A stretch of DNA of 62,600 nt from an uncultured Senegalimassilia sp. (GTDB lineage Bacteria; Actinomycetota; Coriobacteriia; Coriobacteriales; Eggerthellaceae), in NCBI RefSeq assembly GCF_934636665.1, contig NZ_CAKUAT010000017.1, forward strand, positions 1 through 62,600, in the 5' to 3' direction. This document shows positions 44,652 to 52,774 of this stretch, in pieces. Below the pieces are notes generated by a model. That model had not been told where the DNA came from, did not search any database, and saw only the letters and a list, made by a program, of their open reading frames with translations. How positions within the stretch are numbered: the stretch's first letter is position 1; every line of letters begins with the position of its first letter. A program made the position numbers and the translations under genes.

Positions 44652-45140
44652 ATGGAGAAAACCCCGAACACATCGCCTGCCATCGCCGTGAGCGCCTGCC
44701 TGCTGGGCAGGCCGTGCCGCTACGACGGGTCTTCGAAACCCGTTGATGCCGTCATGCAGCTCGCTCGATGCTACAAGTTCGTTCCCATATGCCCTGAAGT
44801 TGCAGGGGGCCTTCCCGTGCCGCATCCTCCGTGTGAGATCGTGGCGGGGTCTCGCCCAGTGCGCGTGATGGATACGAATGGCGACGACGTTACGCAGGCC
44901 TTCCATCTTGGCGCAAGCCGCTGCCTGGAGCAGTTGCGCGATGCCGATTGCCGGGTGGCCGTGCTCAAATCGAAAAGCCCTTCGTGCGGAAGCGGGTCGG
45001 TGTACGACGGCAGCTTCACGGGCGCGCTCGTGCCGGGGTGGGGCGTTGCCGCGCAGCTGTTCCGCGACGCGGGCATCACGGTGCTCGATGAATCGCAGGT
45101 CCATAGGCTGGACATGCCGCTTGGTCCTGCGCAGCCCTAA
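44652..45140 (+). CDS. DUF523 family protein
   Basis: A 162-residue DUF523 protein. The family has conserved cysteines that suggest metal or cluster binding, but its function is unproven. SACLLGRPCRYDGSSK near the N-terminus, FVPICPEVAGGLPVPHPPCEI and LKSKSPSCGSG are the characteristic blocks. Two starts are possible: ATG 44643 (three residues longer, behind GGGGAGG only 4 nt away) and ATG 44652, placed 7 nt after a consensus -10. I prefer 44652, as a leaderless start. No operon partner is evident; the YhcH-like gene starts 150 bases later behind another -10. Confidence 0.85.
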   Translation: MEKTPNTSPAIAVSACLLGRPCRYDGSSKPVDAVMQLARCYKFVPICPEVAGGLPVPHPPCEIVAGSRPVRVMDTNGDDVTQAFHLGASRCLEQLRDADCRVAVLKSKSPSCGSGSVYDGSFTGALVPGWGVAAQLFRDAGITVLDESQVHRLDMPLGPAQP

Positions 45141-45290
45141 AGCAGCTTAGCGACAAAGGCGTGCCTTGGCCTCCTTGTGCATGCCGTGGGGTGCCGTCTA
45201 CCGCGGCGGCTTGTCCGCCGGCGGGGTGTATACTTCCCTAAACGAATAAGGCGGCGCCTTGCGCGCCGCGTGAATATGAAAGGAATCGGT

Positions 45291-45749
45291 ATGCTGGTCA
45301 CCAACCTTGCCCATGCGAACGGAAACGACTACCTCAACCAGCGCTTTGCCAAGGCCTATGCGTTCCTCGCGCAGGACGGCCTGGATGCCCTGCCGCTCGG
45401 CCGCAGCGAGATCGACGGCGACGACGTGTTCGCCAACGTACAGGAATACGACACCGTCGCCGCTGCTGAAAAGCAGATGGAAGCACATCGCGGTTACTAC
45501 GACGTGCAGTTCGTCGTGTCCGGCCAGGAGCTTTTGCAGTACGCTCAGCTCGACGGGCTGTCCGAGTGCCAACCGTTCGATGAGGAAAACGACTTCGGCC
45601 TGTACGAGACGCCCGAGGAGTGCACGAACGTGGTCCTTCACGCCGGCGATCTGGCCGTTCTTGCGCCCGAGGATGCGCATAAGCCCGGCTGCACGCTTGG
45701 CTCCGCGCCTTGCCATGTGCGCAAGATCGTCGTGAAGGTCCGCGCGTAA
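45291..45749 (+). CDS. YhcH/YjgK/YiaL family protein (DUF386)
   Basis: A 152-residue cupin-like protein of the YhcH/YiaL family. Members are found with sialic-acid and other sugar catabolism genes; one was named a beta-galactosidase small subunit. Family marks are VQEYDT, HRGYYDVQFVVSGQE and VLAPEDAHKPGC, the last with the probable metal-binding Asp and His. No sugar-catabolism neighbour is present. The ATG at 45291 follows AAAGGA; an earlier ATG at 45276 and upstream frame were not chosen. TATACT at 45229-45234 is a likely -10. Confidence 0.87.
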   Translation: MLVTNLAHANGNDYLNQRFAKAYAFLAQDGLDALPLGRSEIDGDDVFANVQEYDTVAAAEKQMEAHRGYYDVQFVVSGQELLQYAQLDGLSECQPFDEENDFGLYETPEECTNVVLHAGDLAVLAPEDAHKPGCTLGSAPCHVRKIVVKVRA

Positions 45750-45774
45750 CAACCTCCTTCAATAAAGGAAGCAC

Positions 45775-46902
45775 ATGAACAAGCAAGATCGCAAATATCT
45801 CAAGCGCCTGCTCGAGACTCCTTCGCCCACGGGCTGCGAGCAACGCATCGCCGCCATGGTTCGTGAGCGTATGGAGGGCGTTGCCGACCAGGTCACCACA
45901 GACGTCATGGGCTCGGTCCATGCTCGCCTTGCAGGCAAAGGGGCGGCGCCGTCGCTCATGCTGGCCGCCCATATGGACGAGATCGGCCTGATGGTGGTCA
46001 ACGTCTCCGATGACGGGTTTTTGTCGGTGGCCGCTATCGGCGGCGTTGACGCCGCTATTCTGCCGGGGCTTCGCGTGGATGTGCACGCCTCTGGCGCCGA
46101 GTGTCCTTTGCGCGGCGTCGTCGGCCGCAAGCCCATCCACCTCATTTCGGCGGGTGAGCGCGACAAGGTCACGCCCTTGTCGGGCCTCGTCATCGATCTG
46201 GGTCTTCCCGCCAAGAAGGTCAAGCGCCTGGTGAAGGTGGGCGACGTTATCACGTTCGGCGTGGGCTTCGAGCGCTTCGGGAAGAATATGGGCGTCTCGC
46301 GCGCTTTCGACGATAAATGCGGCGTGTGGGTCATCACGCGCGTGCTCGAGGAGCTGGCGGCTGTCGGCGGTTGCGCGGGTGATGTCACCTGTGCCTGCAC
46401 GGTGCAGGAGGAGATCGGCACCCGTGGCGCCATCACCTCGGCGTTCGGCGTGCATCCCGATGTGGCGGTGGCCTTCGATGTCACGCACGCCACCGACTAC
46501 CCGGGCATCAGCCACGCCAAGTTCGGCGATATCAAGTGCGGTGGCGGCCCGGTTATCGGTCGCGGGCCCAATGTCAACCCGCAGGTGTTCGAGCGCCTCG
46601 TCCAGGCCGCTAAGACCGCGGGCATCCCCTATCAGGTAGAGGCCCTGCCCGGTCATTCCGGCACCGATGCCTGGCCCATCCAGGTCAGCCGCTCCGGCAT
46701 CCCCACGGGTTTGGTGTCTGTGCCGCTTCGCTATATGCATACGCCCACCGAGGTCATCTGTTTGGACGACCTTGATGCAACCGTGGCCCTGTTCGTGCAG
46801 TTCGCGCGCGATCTGGAGTCCGGCGGCTCGTTCGTGCCTATGGCGGGTTGCGGCTCGGCGTCGCTCGATGCCTGCTCCGCACGTACTACGCAGGGGGAGT
46901 AG
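45775..46902 (+). CDS. M42 family metallopeptidase (glutamyl aminopeptidase-like)
   Basis: A 375-residue M42 aminopeptidase, a cytosolic dodecameric di-metal enzyme that trims peptides. Metal and catalytic sites in order are AAHMDEIGLM, AFDDKCG, QEEIGTRGA, FDVTHATD and RYMHTPTEV. The protein is slightly longer than usual at the C-terminus. AAGGA lies before the ATG. smpB starts four bases after the stop, so the two are probably co-transcribed; a peptidase beside a ribosome-rescue gene is suggestive, but no functional tie is shown. Confidence 0.93.
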   Translation: MNKQDRKYLKRLLETPSPTGCEQRIAAMVRERMEGVADQVTTDVMGSVHARLAGKGAAPSLMLAAHMDEIGLMVVNVSDDGFLSVAAIGGVDAAILPGLRVDVHASGAECPLRGVVGRKPIHLISAGERDKVTPLSGLVIDLGLPAKKVKRLVKVGDVITFGVGFERFGKNMGVSRAFDDKCGVWVITRVLEELAAVGGCAGDVTCACTVQEEIGTRGAITSAFGVHPDVAVAFDVTHATDYPGISHAKFGDIKCGGGPVIGRGPNVNPQVFERLVQAAKTAGIPYQVEALPGHSGTDAWPIQVSRSGIPTGLVSVPLRYMHTPTEVICLDDLDATVALFVQFARDLESGGSFVPMAGCGSASLDACSARTTQGE

Positions 46903-46906
46903 CGTC

Positions 46907-47371
46907 ATGAAAAAGCAAGCCCAAGACATCGCGCGCAACCGCAAGGCGCTGCACGATTACGAGGTTCTCGAAACCTACGAGGCCGGCATCGCCCTGACCG
47001 GTACTGAGGTGCGCTCGCTGCGCGACAACCATTGTCAGCTCACTGACTGCTTTGCGCTCATCCGCCACGGCGAGGTGTGGCTGCATGGCGTCCATATCCC
47101 CCCGTACGCCTTCGGCAACATCGCCAACCCCGATCCGGACCGCAAACGCAAGCTGCTGCTGCACAAAAACCAAATCCGCAAATTGGAGCAGCAGACCAAG
47201 GAAAAGGGCATGGCGCTTGTCCCGTTGAAGATGTACTTCAACAAAAGCTCGCTCGTTAAAGTCGAGCTGGCGGTGTGCCGCGGCAAGAAGAACTACGACA
47301 AGCGTGCCGCCATGGCCGAGCGCGATTCGAAGCGCGAGATCGAACGCGCGCTGAAGGAAAGGAGCCGTTGA
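46907..47371 (+). CDS. smpB: SsrA-binding protein SmpB
   Basis: A 154-residue SmpB, which brings tmRNA to stalled ribosomes. ARNRKALHDYEVLETYEAGI, LTGTEVRSLR, CRGKKNYDKR and the basic C-terminal tail (RDSKREIERALKERSR) that enters the mRNA channel are all present. The ATG at 46907 was chosen; the frame is open further upstream only inside the peptidase gene. Its TGA overlaps the ATG of the next small gene (TGATG). ssrA lies 495 bases downstream. Confidence 0.96.
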   Translation: MKKQAQDIARNRKALHDYEVLETYEAGIALTGTEVRSLRDNHCQLTDCFALIRHGEVWLHGVHIPPYAFGNIANPDPDRKRKLLLHKNQIRKLEQQTKEKGMALVPLKMYFNKSSLVKVELAVCRGKKNYDKRAAMAERDSKREIERALKERSR

Positions 47372-47778
47372 TGAGCGATCAGGAAGCGCTGGAGGCTGAA
47401 GAGCAAATTTCGGAGCATGCTGTGCAAGATGCTTCCCAAGCTGATGAGACGCCTGCCGCCGAAGAAGACCTCGAGGTGGTCGAGCTCGAGCTTTCCGATG
47501 ACGATATCGTGCGCTACCTCGAAGATGAAGATGGCAACCGCATCGGCTTCGTCATCATGGAAGACGGCGAGGAGGCCGAGTACCTTTATGTCGAGGATGA
47601 GGATGCGGGCGGCGAAGTCGTTGATGACGGCAGCCTGGGCATCACGCGCGACGGCGTCCAACAGGCAACCGACGATATGAACGCCATCTTCAAGGACGGC
47701 GTTAAGATGGCGGCCGAATTCAAGGGCGCGTTCGATGACATTAAAAGCGCATTGGACTTCAGCTCTCTTTTGAAGTAA
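47371..47778 (+). CDS. Small acidic protein of unknown function between smpB and ssrA
   Basis: A 135-residue protein I do not recognise. It is very acidic: the first 50 residues are Glu/Asp/Ala-rich and probably disordered, followed by VVELELSDDDIVRYLEDEDG and FVIMEDGEEAEYLYVEDED. The last 35 residues look amphipathic (AAEFKGAFDDIKSALDFSSLLK). No signal peptide or membrane span is seen. GAAAGGAG lies before the ATG and the start overlaps the smpB stop, which makes translation coupled and the gene real. Acidic character could mean binding to a basic partner such as SmpB or ribosomal proteins; this is speculation. Confidence 0.75.
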   Translation: MSDQEALEAEEQISEHAVQDASQADETPAAEEDLEVVELELSDDDIVRYLEDEDGNRIGFVIMEDGEEAEYLYVEDEDAGGEVVDDGSLGITRDGVQQATDDMNAIFKDGVKMAAEFKGAFDDIKSALDFSSLLK

Positions 47779-47865
47779 GATTATCTATCCGTTCGGCGGC
47801 TTGCCGCCGTGCACTTTGACAAGGTGGACCGCAGCGTCCCGACTCGGCTGCAAAGCCGGCTTATC

Positions 47866-48235
47866 GGGGGCGACTGGTTTCGACATGGTATGTTTGAACT
47901 GAGGAGCAGGTCGTGGTCTCCTCGCCACGTTAAACAGGGGTACCGTCAAGTTAATTGGCAAGAACAACTCTCAGAGCGCTCCGGCGCTCGCCATGGCTGC
48001 CTAAACAGCGCCTGGCACGTCAACTCCGGGTTGTCCCCGGCTCGGACGCGACGTCATTTTAGGGGACTGCATCGAAGCACGTGGACGGTATGGCTTCGAT
48101 AAAGATCGAACCGACTAGGAACCTCAACGTTTGCCCGTTGACCGACGGGTTCCGAATTCCGATAACGGGATAAGCTTGTAGAGCCTGAGGGATAATATAG
48201 TATGGACCGGAGTTCGATTCTCCGCGCCTCCACCA
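47866..48235 (+). ncRNA. ssrA: tmRNA (transfer-messenger RNA)
   Basis: A 370-nt tmRNA that frees stalled ribosomes and tags the nascent chain. The 5' end (GGGGGCGACTGGTTTCGAC) pairs with the 3' acceptor CGCCTCC (48225-48231, one G-U pair), followed by discriminator A and encoded CCA. The T-arm is CGGAG-TTCGATT-CTCCG. The tag reading frame is 47957-48004: GKNNSQSAPALAMAA then TAA, ending in the protease-recognised AMAA. Upstream TTGACA at 47816 is a possible -35. It lies near smpB, and its 3' end is next to an integrase relic. Confidence 0.96.
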
Positions 48236-48244
48236 GCATCTTCT

Positions 48245-48284
48245 AGACCGTCTGTTCTGTTTGCGCAGTTCAAGCGGTCTTTTT
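48245..48284 (+). terminator. Terminator of ssrA
   Basis: AGACCG (48245-48250) pairs with CGGTCT (48275-48280), followed by TTTT. The loop is long (24 nt), so the fold is moderate in strength. Confidence 0.6.
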
Positions 48285-48746
48285 AGCTTGAATAGATAAT
48301 TATCACATGTGGCATAAATACGGTAAATCGCTGTAAACCCCTGTATCTGACGAGTGCGTCAACAGATGACCAACGAATGAAACCGCAGGGAAAACGAGCC
48401 TATTTGTCATCTGCTAACGGGTGTTGGCTCGATTTCGCACGACTGACTACATGCCGATAGTCGGGTCTTTGACAGACGGCTGGATGTGGTGAAGGTACGT
48501 GGCGTTGATGTCGCAGTGTCCTAGAATGCGCGACAGGACCTCGACCTTGCCGCCTGCGTGAAGGTGACTCTTGGCAAAGCCGCGCTTTATCGTACGTTAA
48601 CGGCCGCATCCGGGCATCAGTCGTTGGTTAGGGAAATGACATCCCGATGGCCATAATTATCGTATCGAAAATATCCACAAGGTATCGCTCCATGAGCATT
48701 ACGTTGCTACAATGAATCTATCTACACCCTATTCAGCGAGAGCATC
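48285..48746. other. Non-coding stretch downstream of ssrA
   Basis: There is no intact gene. It contains the integrase relic (48447-48609), an inverted CAGATGAC motif pair near 48364 and 48410 that could be old recombinase arm sites, and near the right end TACAAT (about 48708), a likely -10 for the L,D-transpeptidase gene. GC content is lower than in the preceding 48 kb. Confidence 0.55.
48447..48609 (-). pseudogene. Tyrosine recombinase (integrase) C-terminal relic
   Basis: Read on the minus strand, one frame (from 48609) gives RPLTYDKA and a shifted frame (48596 to the TAG at 48449-48447) gives RGFAKSHLHAGGKVEVL then SRILGHCDINATYLHHI. Joined, this matches the C-terminal catalytic region of phage-type integrases: box II (usually LTxHxLRRGFA), the LGH motif and the Tyr nucleophile in TYLHHI. 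The catalytic His of box II reads Asp, a frameshift splits the box, and stop codons precede both pieces, so it cannot work. Its place just past the tmRNA 3' end, a classic integration site, supports a decayed element. Confidence 0.65.
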
Positions 48747-50381
48747 ATGAGCAACGATCAAAACGACAAGGTTTCGCGCGGGCGTCACGTCGCTCCAAGC
48801 GATATCCCCTCCATTTATTCTGATAACGATAACCAGCCCGGCGGCTTCATCCCACAGCAGGTGCATGGTCAGCAAACCAGGCAGGCTTATCCGCAGTATG
48901 CGCAAAACGGCCACCAGGGCTATGCGCCTTCCGGTATGCAGATTCCTCCCACGGGCGTTTCCCGCCCTAAGAAACGCGTCGGAAAGGTGCTTGGTATCGT
49001 CGCCGCCTGTTTGGTTGGCGTCCTTGCAATCGCCTATTGCGGCGTGGCGCTGTATTTCGGCAGCCACTTCATGCCCAACACCAAGATCGGCAATCTCGAT
49101 GCATCGCTTATGTCCACGGCGGATGCCGAAAAGGCGCTTGCCAATGAGGTGGACTCTTACAAGCTCACCATTACGGGCAACGGTTTCAACCTTACGGTTT
49201 CGGCTAAGGATGCCGGTGTCGACTTCAACGCCGCCGAAGCGGTTAAGGAGGCGTACTCCGCATACAACGAATGGCTGTGGCCTGTCGAGCTTATGCGCAG
49301 CCATGATGCAACCGGTGCCATGATCAGCTCTTACAACGATTCCGGCCTTGAGCAAACCGTATCCGCAGCCGTTGCCGCGTTCAACGAATCTGCTACCCAG
49401 CCTCTCAACGCAACGGTCGCCTATGATTCCGCATCCGGTTCATTCACCGTTTGCAAGGAAGTGGCCGGCACCGCCCTTGACGCGTCGAAGGTCATGGCCG
49501 CCGCCGATGCTGCGCTCGCTGAGCTTAATCCCAAGGTCGTGCTCTCGTCTGAGCAGCTGTTGCAGCCTACGGTGTTTTCCACCGACCCTCGCTTGAAAAC
49601 CGCAGCCGAGCAGGCCAATACCATGATCGGCGCCGATATCGTGCTGACCATGGGCAAGTCCACTGCCGCGGAAGTCGATGCCGATCTCATTTCGCAATGG
49701 GTCACCGTTGACGAAAACGTGCAGGCTGTCCTTGATGAGGAGGCCATGCGAGCCTGGGTCGATAAACTCGCCTCCGATTGCGATACCGTCGGCACCACCC
49801 GTACGTATACGCGCGCCGATGGCAAGGCCATCACGGTTTCCGGCGGTGTGTACGGCTGGTCCATCGACTACGATGCGCTTATGGACCTGGTGGTCAACGG
49901 GGTCAAGGAAGGCCTTGTTGAAACCGTCGAGATTCCCAACGCCACTAGCGGCGATGCATACAACGGCGTTGGCGGTCGCGACTGGGGCAACCGCTATATC
50001 GATATCGATCTTGCTGAGCAGCACGTGTATTTCTACGATGATTCCGGGGCGTTGGTCTGGGAGTCCGACTGTATCTCCGGCATCCCCGACGGTACGCACG
50101 ATACCAGCGTTGGCGTGTATTGGATGAACGCGATGCAAAGCCCTGGCAAGCTCACCGGTTATGAGAACGGCCAGAAGATCTATGAATCAACCGTTCAGTA
50201 CTGGATGCCCTTCGACGGTAACGCTATCGGATTGCACGATGCCGATTGGCAGCCCGATTTCGGCGGAACCATGTACAAAGATGGTTACGGAAGCCATGGC
50301 TGTGTGAACCTGCCTCCGGCAAAGGCCAAGGAACTGTACTCGCTTATCCACTCCGGTGATTGCGTGGTCTGCCATTGGTGA
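48747..50381 (+). CDS. L,D-transpeptidase (YkuD) with peptidoglycan-binding-like domain
   Basis: A 544-residue membrane-anchored cell-wall enzyme. Residues 1-76 are a Gln/Pro/Asn-rich cytoplasmic segment, one transmembrane span follows (about 80-103, VLGIVAACLVGVLAIAYCGVAL), then an extracellular region with two putative peptidoglycan-binding-like repeats (about 110-400) and a YkuD domain. The catalytic motif is SHGCVNLPP near residue 512, with the partner His in GLHDADW. Such enzymes make 3-3 cross-links or attach proteins to peptidoglycan. It is monocistronic, between the ssrA region and a strong bidirectional terminator. Confidence 0.93.
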   Translation: MSNDQNDKVSRGRHVAPSDIPSIYSDNDNQPGGFIPQQVHGQQTRQAYPQYAQNGHQGYAPSGMQIPPTGVSRPKKRVGKVLGIVAACLVGVLAIAYCGVALYFGSHFMPNTKIGNLDASLMSTADAEKALANEVDSYKLTITGNGFNLTVSAKDAGVDFNAAEAVKEAYSAYNEWLWPVELMRSHDATGAMISSYNDSGLEQTVSAAVAAFNESATQPLNATVAYDSASGSFTVCKEVAGTALDASKVMAAADAALAELNPKVVLSSEQLLQPTVFSTDPRLKTAAEQANTMIGADIVLTMGKSTAAEVDADLISQWVTVDENVQAVLDEEAMRAWVDKLASDCDTVGTTRTYTRADGKAITVSGGVYGWSIDYDALMDLVVNGVKEGLVETVEIPNATSGDAYNGVGGRDWGNRYIDIDLAEQHVYFYDDSGALVWESDCISGIPDGTHDTSVGVYWMNAMQSPGKLTGYENGQKIYESTVQYWMPFDGNAIGLHDADWQPDFGGTMYKDGYGSHGCVNLPPAKAKELYSLIHSGDCVVCHW

Positions 50382-50406
50382 TCAACGTGCAAACGGTGAA
50401 AGCTCA

Positions 50407-50437
50407 GACGCCCTGCAAGCGATGCTTGCAGGGCGTC
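50407..50437. terminator. Perfect 14-bp hairpin between converging genes
   Basis: GACGCCCTGCAAGC (50407-50420) pairs fully with 50424-50437 around the loop GAT. It lies between the converging L,D-transpeptidase and YbaK genes and probably serves both, though T-runs are short. Confidence 0.75.
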
Positions 50438-50441
50438 TTCG

Positions 50442-50927
50442 TTAAACCACGGTAAGGTCAACGCATTCCACGGGCACAACGCGCTGCAGTTCGCTCAGCG
50501 GCGTTTGGATCTGGCATCCAATGCGGCCGCCCGAGAACATGATGCGGTCGTAAAGCTCGGCCGTCTCGTCAATGAAGGTGGGGAAGAGCTTCTTCATTCC
50601 CACGGGGCTGCAGCCGCCGTGAATGTATCCGGTCAGCCCTAAAAGGTCGCGGGATTTCACCATCGCGATGGACTTCTCTCCAGCAGCGCGAGCTGCTTTC
50701 TTCAGATCCAGTTCGCAGGCAACGGGAATCATAAACACGAAATGCTGGCCAGATTTTCCCTGAGTGACCAACGTCTTGAACACGCAATCCGGATCTTGTT
50801 CCAAAAGCGCCGCAACCTCCACTCCGGACAGCGCTTCGGGGCATTCGAAGAAGCGCGTGTCGAAATCGGCGTGCGCCGCCTCCATTTCACGTATAGCATT
50901 GGTTTTGCGGTCTTTTTCCTTCGACAT
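50442..50927 (-). CDS. ybaK: Cys-tRNA(Pro)/Cys-tRNA(Cys) deacylase YbaK/EbsC family
   Basis: A 161-residue YbaK-family protein that hydrolyses tRNA mischarged with cysteine, a proofreading factor for prolyl-tRNA synthetase. KTNAIREME, DCVFKTLVTQGKSGQHFVFMI, the catalytic lysine region AGEKSIAMVKSRDLLGLTGY and IHGGCSPVGMKKLFPTFID are characteristic. The ATG at 50927 (MSKEKDRK) follows GGGAG; the frame extends 39 bases further without need. It converges with the L,D-transpeptidase gene and diverges from murI. Confidence 0.93.
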   Translation of the reverse strand: MSKEKDRKTNAIREMEAAHADFDTRFFECPEALSGVEVAALLEQDPDCVFKTLVTQGKSGQHFVFMIPVACELDLKKAARAAGEKSIAMVKSRDLLGLTGYIHGGCSPVGMKKLFPTFIDETAELYDRIMFSGGRIGCQIQTPLSELQRVVPVECVDLTVV

Positions 50928-51027
50928 GATCAGCTGCTCCCTTTTCTGGAACTTTTCGCCTGTCATGCAGGTTAGCAGATACTATGGCACCCGCCGCGCA
51001 TTTCAGAAAGCGCCCGCAAGCATGCGC

Positions 51028-51033
51028 TATACT
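51028..51033 (+). promoter_or_regulatory. -10 element (TATACT) 7 nt before murI
   Basis: TATACT is followed by exactly 7 nt and the ATG at 51041, with no clear SD. This is the same layout as at 3389 and 44652 and suggests leaderless murI mRNA. Confidence 0.5.
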
Positions 51034-51040
51034 GAGCGGC

Positions 51041-51910
51041 ATGGATATCATGCAAACATTCGATAACGCGCCTATCGGCGTGTTCGATTCAGGGTTCGGC
51101 GGGCTTACCGTAGCGCGCGAAATCGCGAAGGCGCTGCCCGAGGAATCCATCATCTACGTCGGCGATTCCGCGCGTTGTCCTTACGGTCCGCGCAGCCTTT
51201 CCGAAGTGGACGGATTCGTCCAGCAAATCGGCTCATGGCTGGTGCAGCGCGGGGTCAAGCTCATCGTCATCGCGTGCAATACCGCTACTGCAGCCGGCTT
51301 GGCGCATGCCCAGCGAACGTTCCCCGTTCCTGTCATAGGCGTTGTGGAACCTGGCGCACGCGCCGCTGCGCACGCAACGCGCAATAAGCGCGTCGGGGTC
51401 ATCGCTACAAAGGCTACGGTGGAGTCCGACGCCTATACGAAGGCGATTCGACATCTGGATGCGGGAATCACCGTGTTTTCCACCGCTACGCCGCGATTCG
51501 TCGAGATTGCCGAGCAGGGCATCCGCATGGCGGAGGGTCCGATCGAGAACTATACCTCGCTTGCATCGAAGGTCTATATTCGACCGCCGTTCCAGGCTAT
51601 CGCCAAAGAGTATCTGGAGCCGTTGCGACGCTGCCAAATCGACACGCTCGTCCTTGGTTGCACGCATTTTCCGTTGCTCAAGGCGTTGATCGGCGGCGTG
51701 GTGGGGCACGAAGTCACGCTAATTTCGTCGGCGAAGGAAGCGGCTCGTGACGTTACCGAGATCCTGGACCGTCATCATCAGCGTGCCCAGGCAGGTCATG
51801 CAGCAGAGTATGAGTTCAACACCACCGGCGATGACGTTGCGGAGTTCCAAAGCTTCGGCAGCCGCGCATTCTGCATGCCTATCACCAGCGTGTCTCATAT
51901 CGATTTTTAG
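51041..51910 (+). CDS. murI: Glutamate racemase
   Basis: A 289-residue racemase making D-glutamate for peptidoglycan. The two catalytic cysteines are in IACNTATAAG and LGCTHFPLL, with FDSGFGGLTVAREI and YVGDSARCPYG as substrate-binding segments. The start is ATG 51041 (MDIMQTFDN), placed 7 nt after a -10; a second Met three codons on is possible, and the frame open to 50984 is not needed. rdgB follows after 29 bases, a common murI-rdgB pair in Gram-positive bacteria. Confidence 0.94.
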   Translation: MDIMQTFDNAPIGVFDSGFGGLTVAREIAKALPEESIIYVGDSARCPYGPRSLSEVDGFVQQIGSWLVQRGVKLIVIACNTATAAGLAHAQRTFPVPVIGVVEPGARAAAHATRNKRVGVIATKATVESDAYTKAIRHLDAGITVFSTATPRFVEIAEQGIRMAEGPIENYTSLASKVYIRPPFQAIAKEYLEPLRRCQIDTLVLGCTHFPLLKALIGGVVGHEVTLISSAKEAARDVTEILDRHHQRAQAGHAAEYEFNTTGDDVAEFQSFGSRAFCMPITSVSHIDF

Positions 51911-51939
51911 AATCACTTCTCGGCTCGAAAGGAACCGTT

Positions 51940-52542
51940 ATGAAAACCGTGCTTATTGCCAGCAACAACGCTCACAAGGCCGTTGAAATCGCCGAAGCGC
52001 TCGATTTTCCCGGTTGGGAGTTCAAAACCCTCAAACAGGCTGGCGTTTACTCCGATCCCGCTGAGGATGCCGAAACGTTTCTGGGCAATGCCCGTATCAA
52101 AGCCCAGGCGGCTCAGCAGGCTAGCGGCGGGATGGCGGTGCTAGCAGACGATTCCGGCCTGGAAGTCGATGCGCTTGATGGCGCTCCCGGCGTGCATTCC
52201 GCACGATATGCCGGCGAACCGTGCGACGATGCTGCCAACAACGCAAAGCTGCTTGACGCGCTTGCGGGCGTCAAGGACGAGCAGCGCAGCGCCCGATTCG
52301 TATGCCACCTGGTCTACCTTGATGAGCAGGGTAGGGAATTCGACGCCCGTGGAACGGTCGAGGGTCGTATAGCCCATGAGCAGCAGGGGGATAACGGGTT
52401 CGGCTACGACCCGTTGTTCCTGCCCGAGGTGTTTGACTTCAAACGCTCGCTCGGACAGGCGCTTCCTGAAGAGAAGAACTCGATTTCCCATCGAGGCAAC
52501 GCTCTTCGTGAACTTCGCGCGAAATTGTCCGAAAACGCGTAG
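51940..52542 (+). CDS. rdgB: XTP/dITP diphosphatase (RdgB/HAM1)
   Basis: A 200-residue house-cleaning pyrophosphatase that removes dITP, XTP and ITP from the nucleotide pool. IASNNAHKAVEI, DPAEDAETFLGNARIKA, LADDSGLEVDALDGAPGVHSARYAG (read in part) and GFGYDPLFLPE are the family blocks, with SISHRGNALREL at the end. AAAGGA precedes the ATG. A tRNA operon promoter overlaps the space directly after its stop. Confidence 0.95.
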   Translation: MKTVLIASNNAHKAVEIAEALDFPGWEFKTLKQAGVYSDPAEDAETFLGNARIKAQAAQQASGGMAVLADDSGLEVDALDGAPGVHSARYAGEPCDDAANNAKLLDALAGVKDEQRSARFVCHLVYLDEQGREFDARGTVEGRIAHEQQGDNGFGYDPLFLPEVFDFKRSLGQALPEEKNSISHRGNALRELRAKLSENA

Positions 52543-52548
52543 AAAGTT

Positions 52549-52557
52549 TGGTATACT
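52549..52557 (+). promoter_or_regulatory. Extended -10 promoter of tRNA-Pro/tRNA-Gly
   Basis: TGG-TATACT forms an extended -10 that ends 19 bases before tRNA-Pro. The same TGG-TATACT element precedes the glycosyltransferase gene at 3397-3405. Confidence 0.6.
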
Positions 52558-52576
52558 AGCTAGGCTGTTTGGATGT

Positions 52577-52653
52577 CGGGACGTGGCGCAGCCTGGTAGC
52601 GCGCCTGCTTTGGGAGCAGGATGTCGCAGGTTCGAATCCTGTCGTCCCGACCA
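52577..52653 (+). tRNA. tRNA-Pro (anticodon TGG)
   Basis: A 77-nt cloverleaf. Acceptor CGGGACG (52577-52583) pairs with CGTCCCG; the anticodon arm CCTGC-TTTGGGA-GCAGG gives TGG; the T-loop is TTCGAAT; CCA is encoded. Confidence 0.96.
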
Positions 52654-52656
52654 GTC

Positions 52657-52730
52657 GCGGGTGTGGTTCAATGGTAGAACTGAAGCCTTCCAAGCTTCTA
52701 ACGCGGGTTCGATTCCCGTCACCCGCTCCA
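52657..52730 (+). tRNA. tRNA-Gly (anticodon TCC)
   Basis: A 74-nt cloverleaf three bases after tRNA-Pro. Acceptor GCGGGTG pairs with CACCCGC; the anticodon loop CTTCCAA gives TCC; the T-loop is TTCGATT; discriminator T and CCA are encoded. Confidence 0.96.
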
Positions 52731-52742
52731 CTAAAACCCTAG

Positions 52743-52772
52743 GCCAGAGCCTTTTTGGTTCTGGCTTTTTTG
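52743..52772 (+). terminator. Terminator of the tRNA-Pro/tRNA-Gly unit
   Basis: A 9-bp stem (GCCAGAGCC 52743-52751 with GGTTCTGGC 52757-52765, T5 loop) is followed by six Ts. Confidence 0.85.
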
Positions 52773-52774
52773 TT

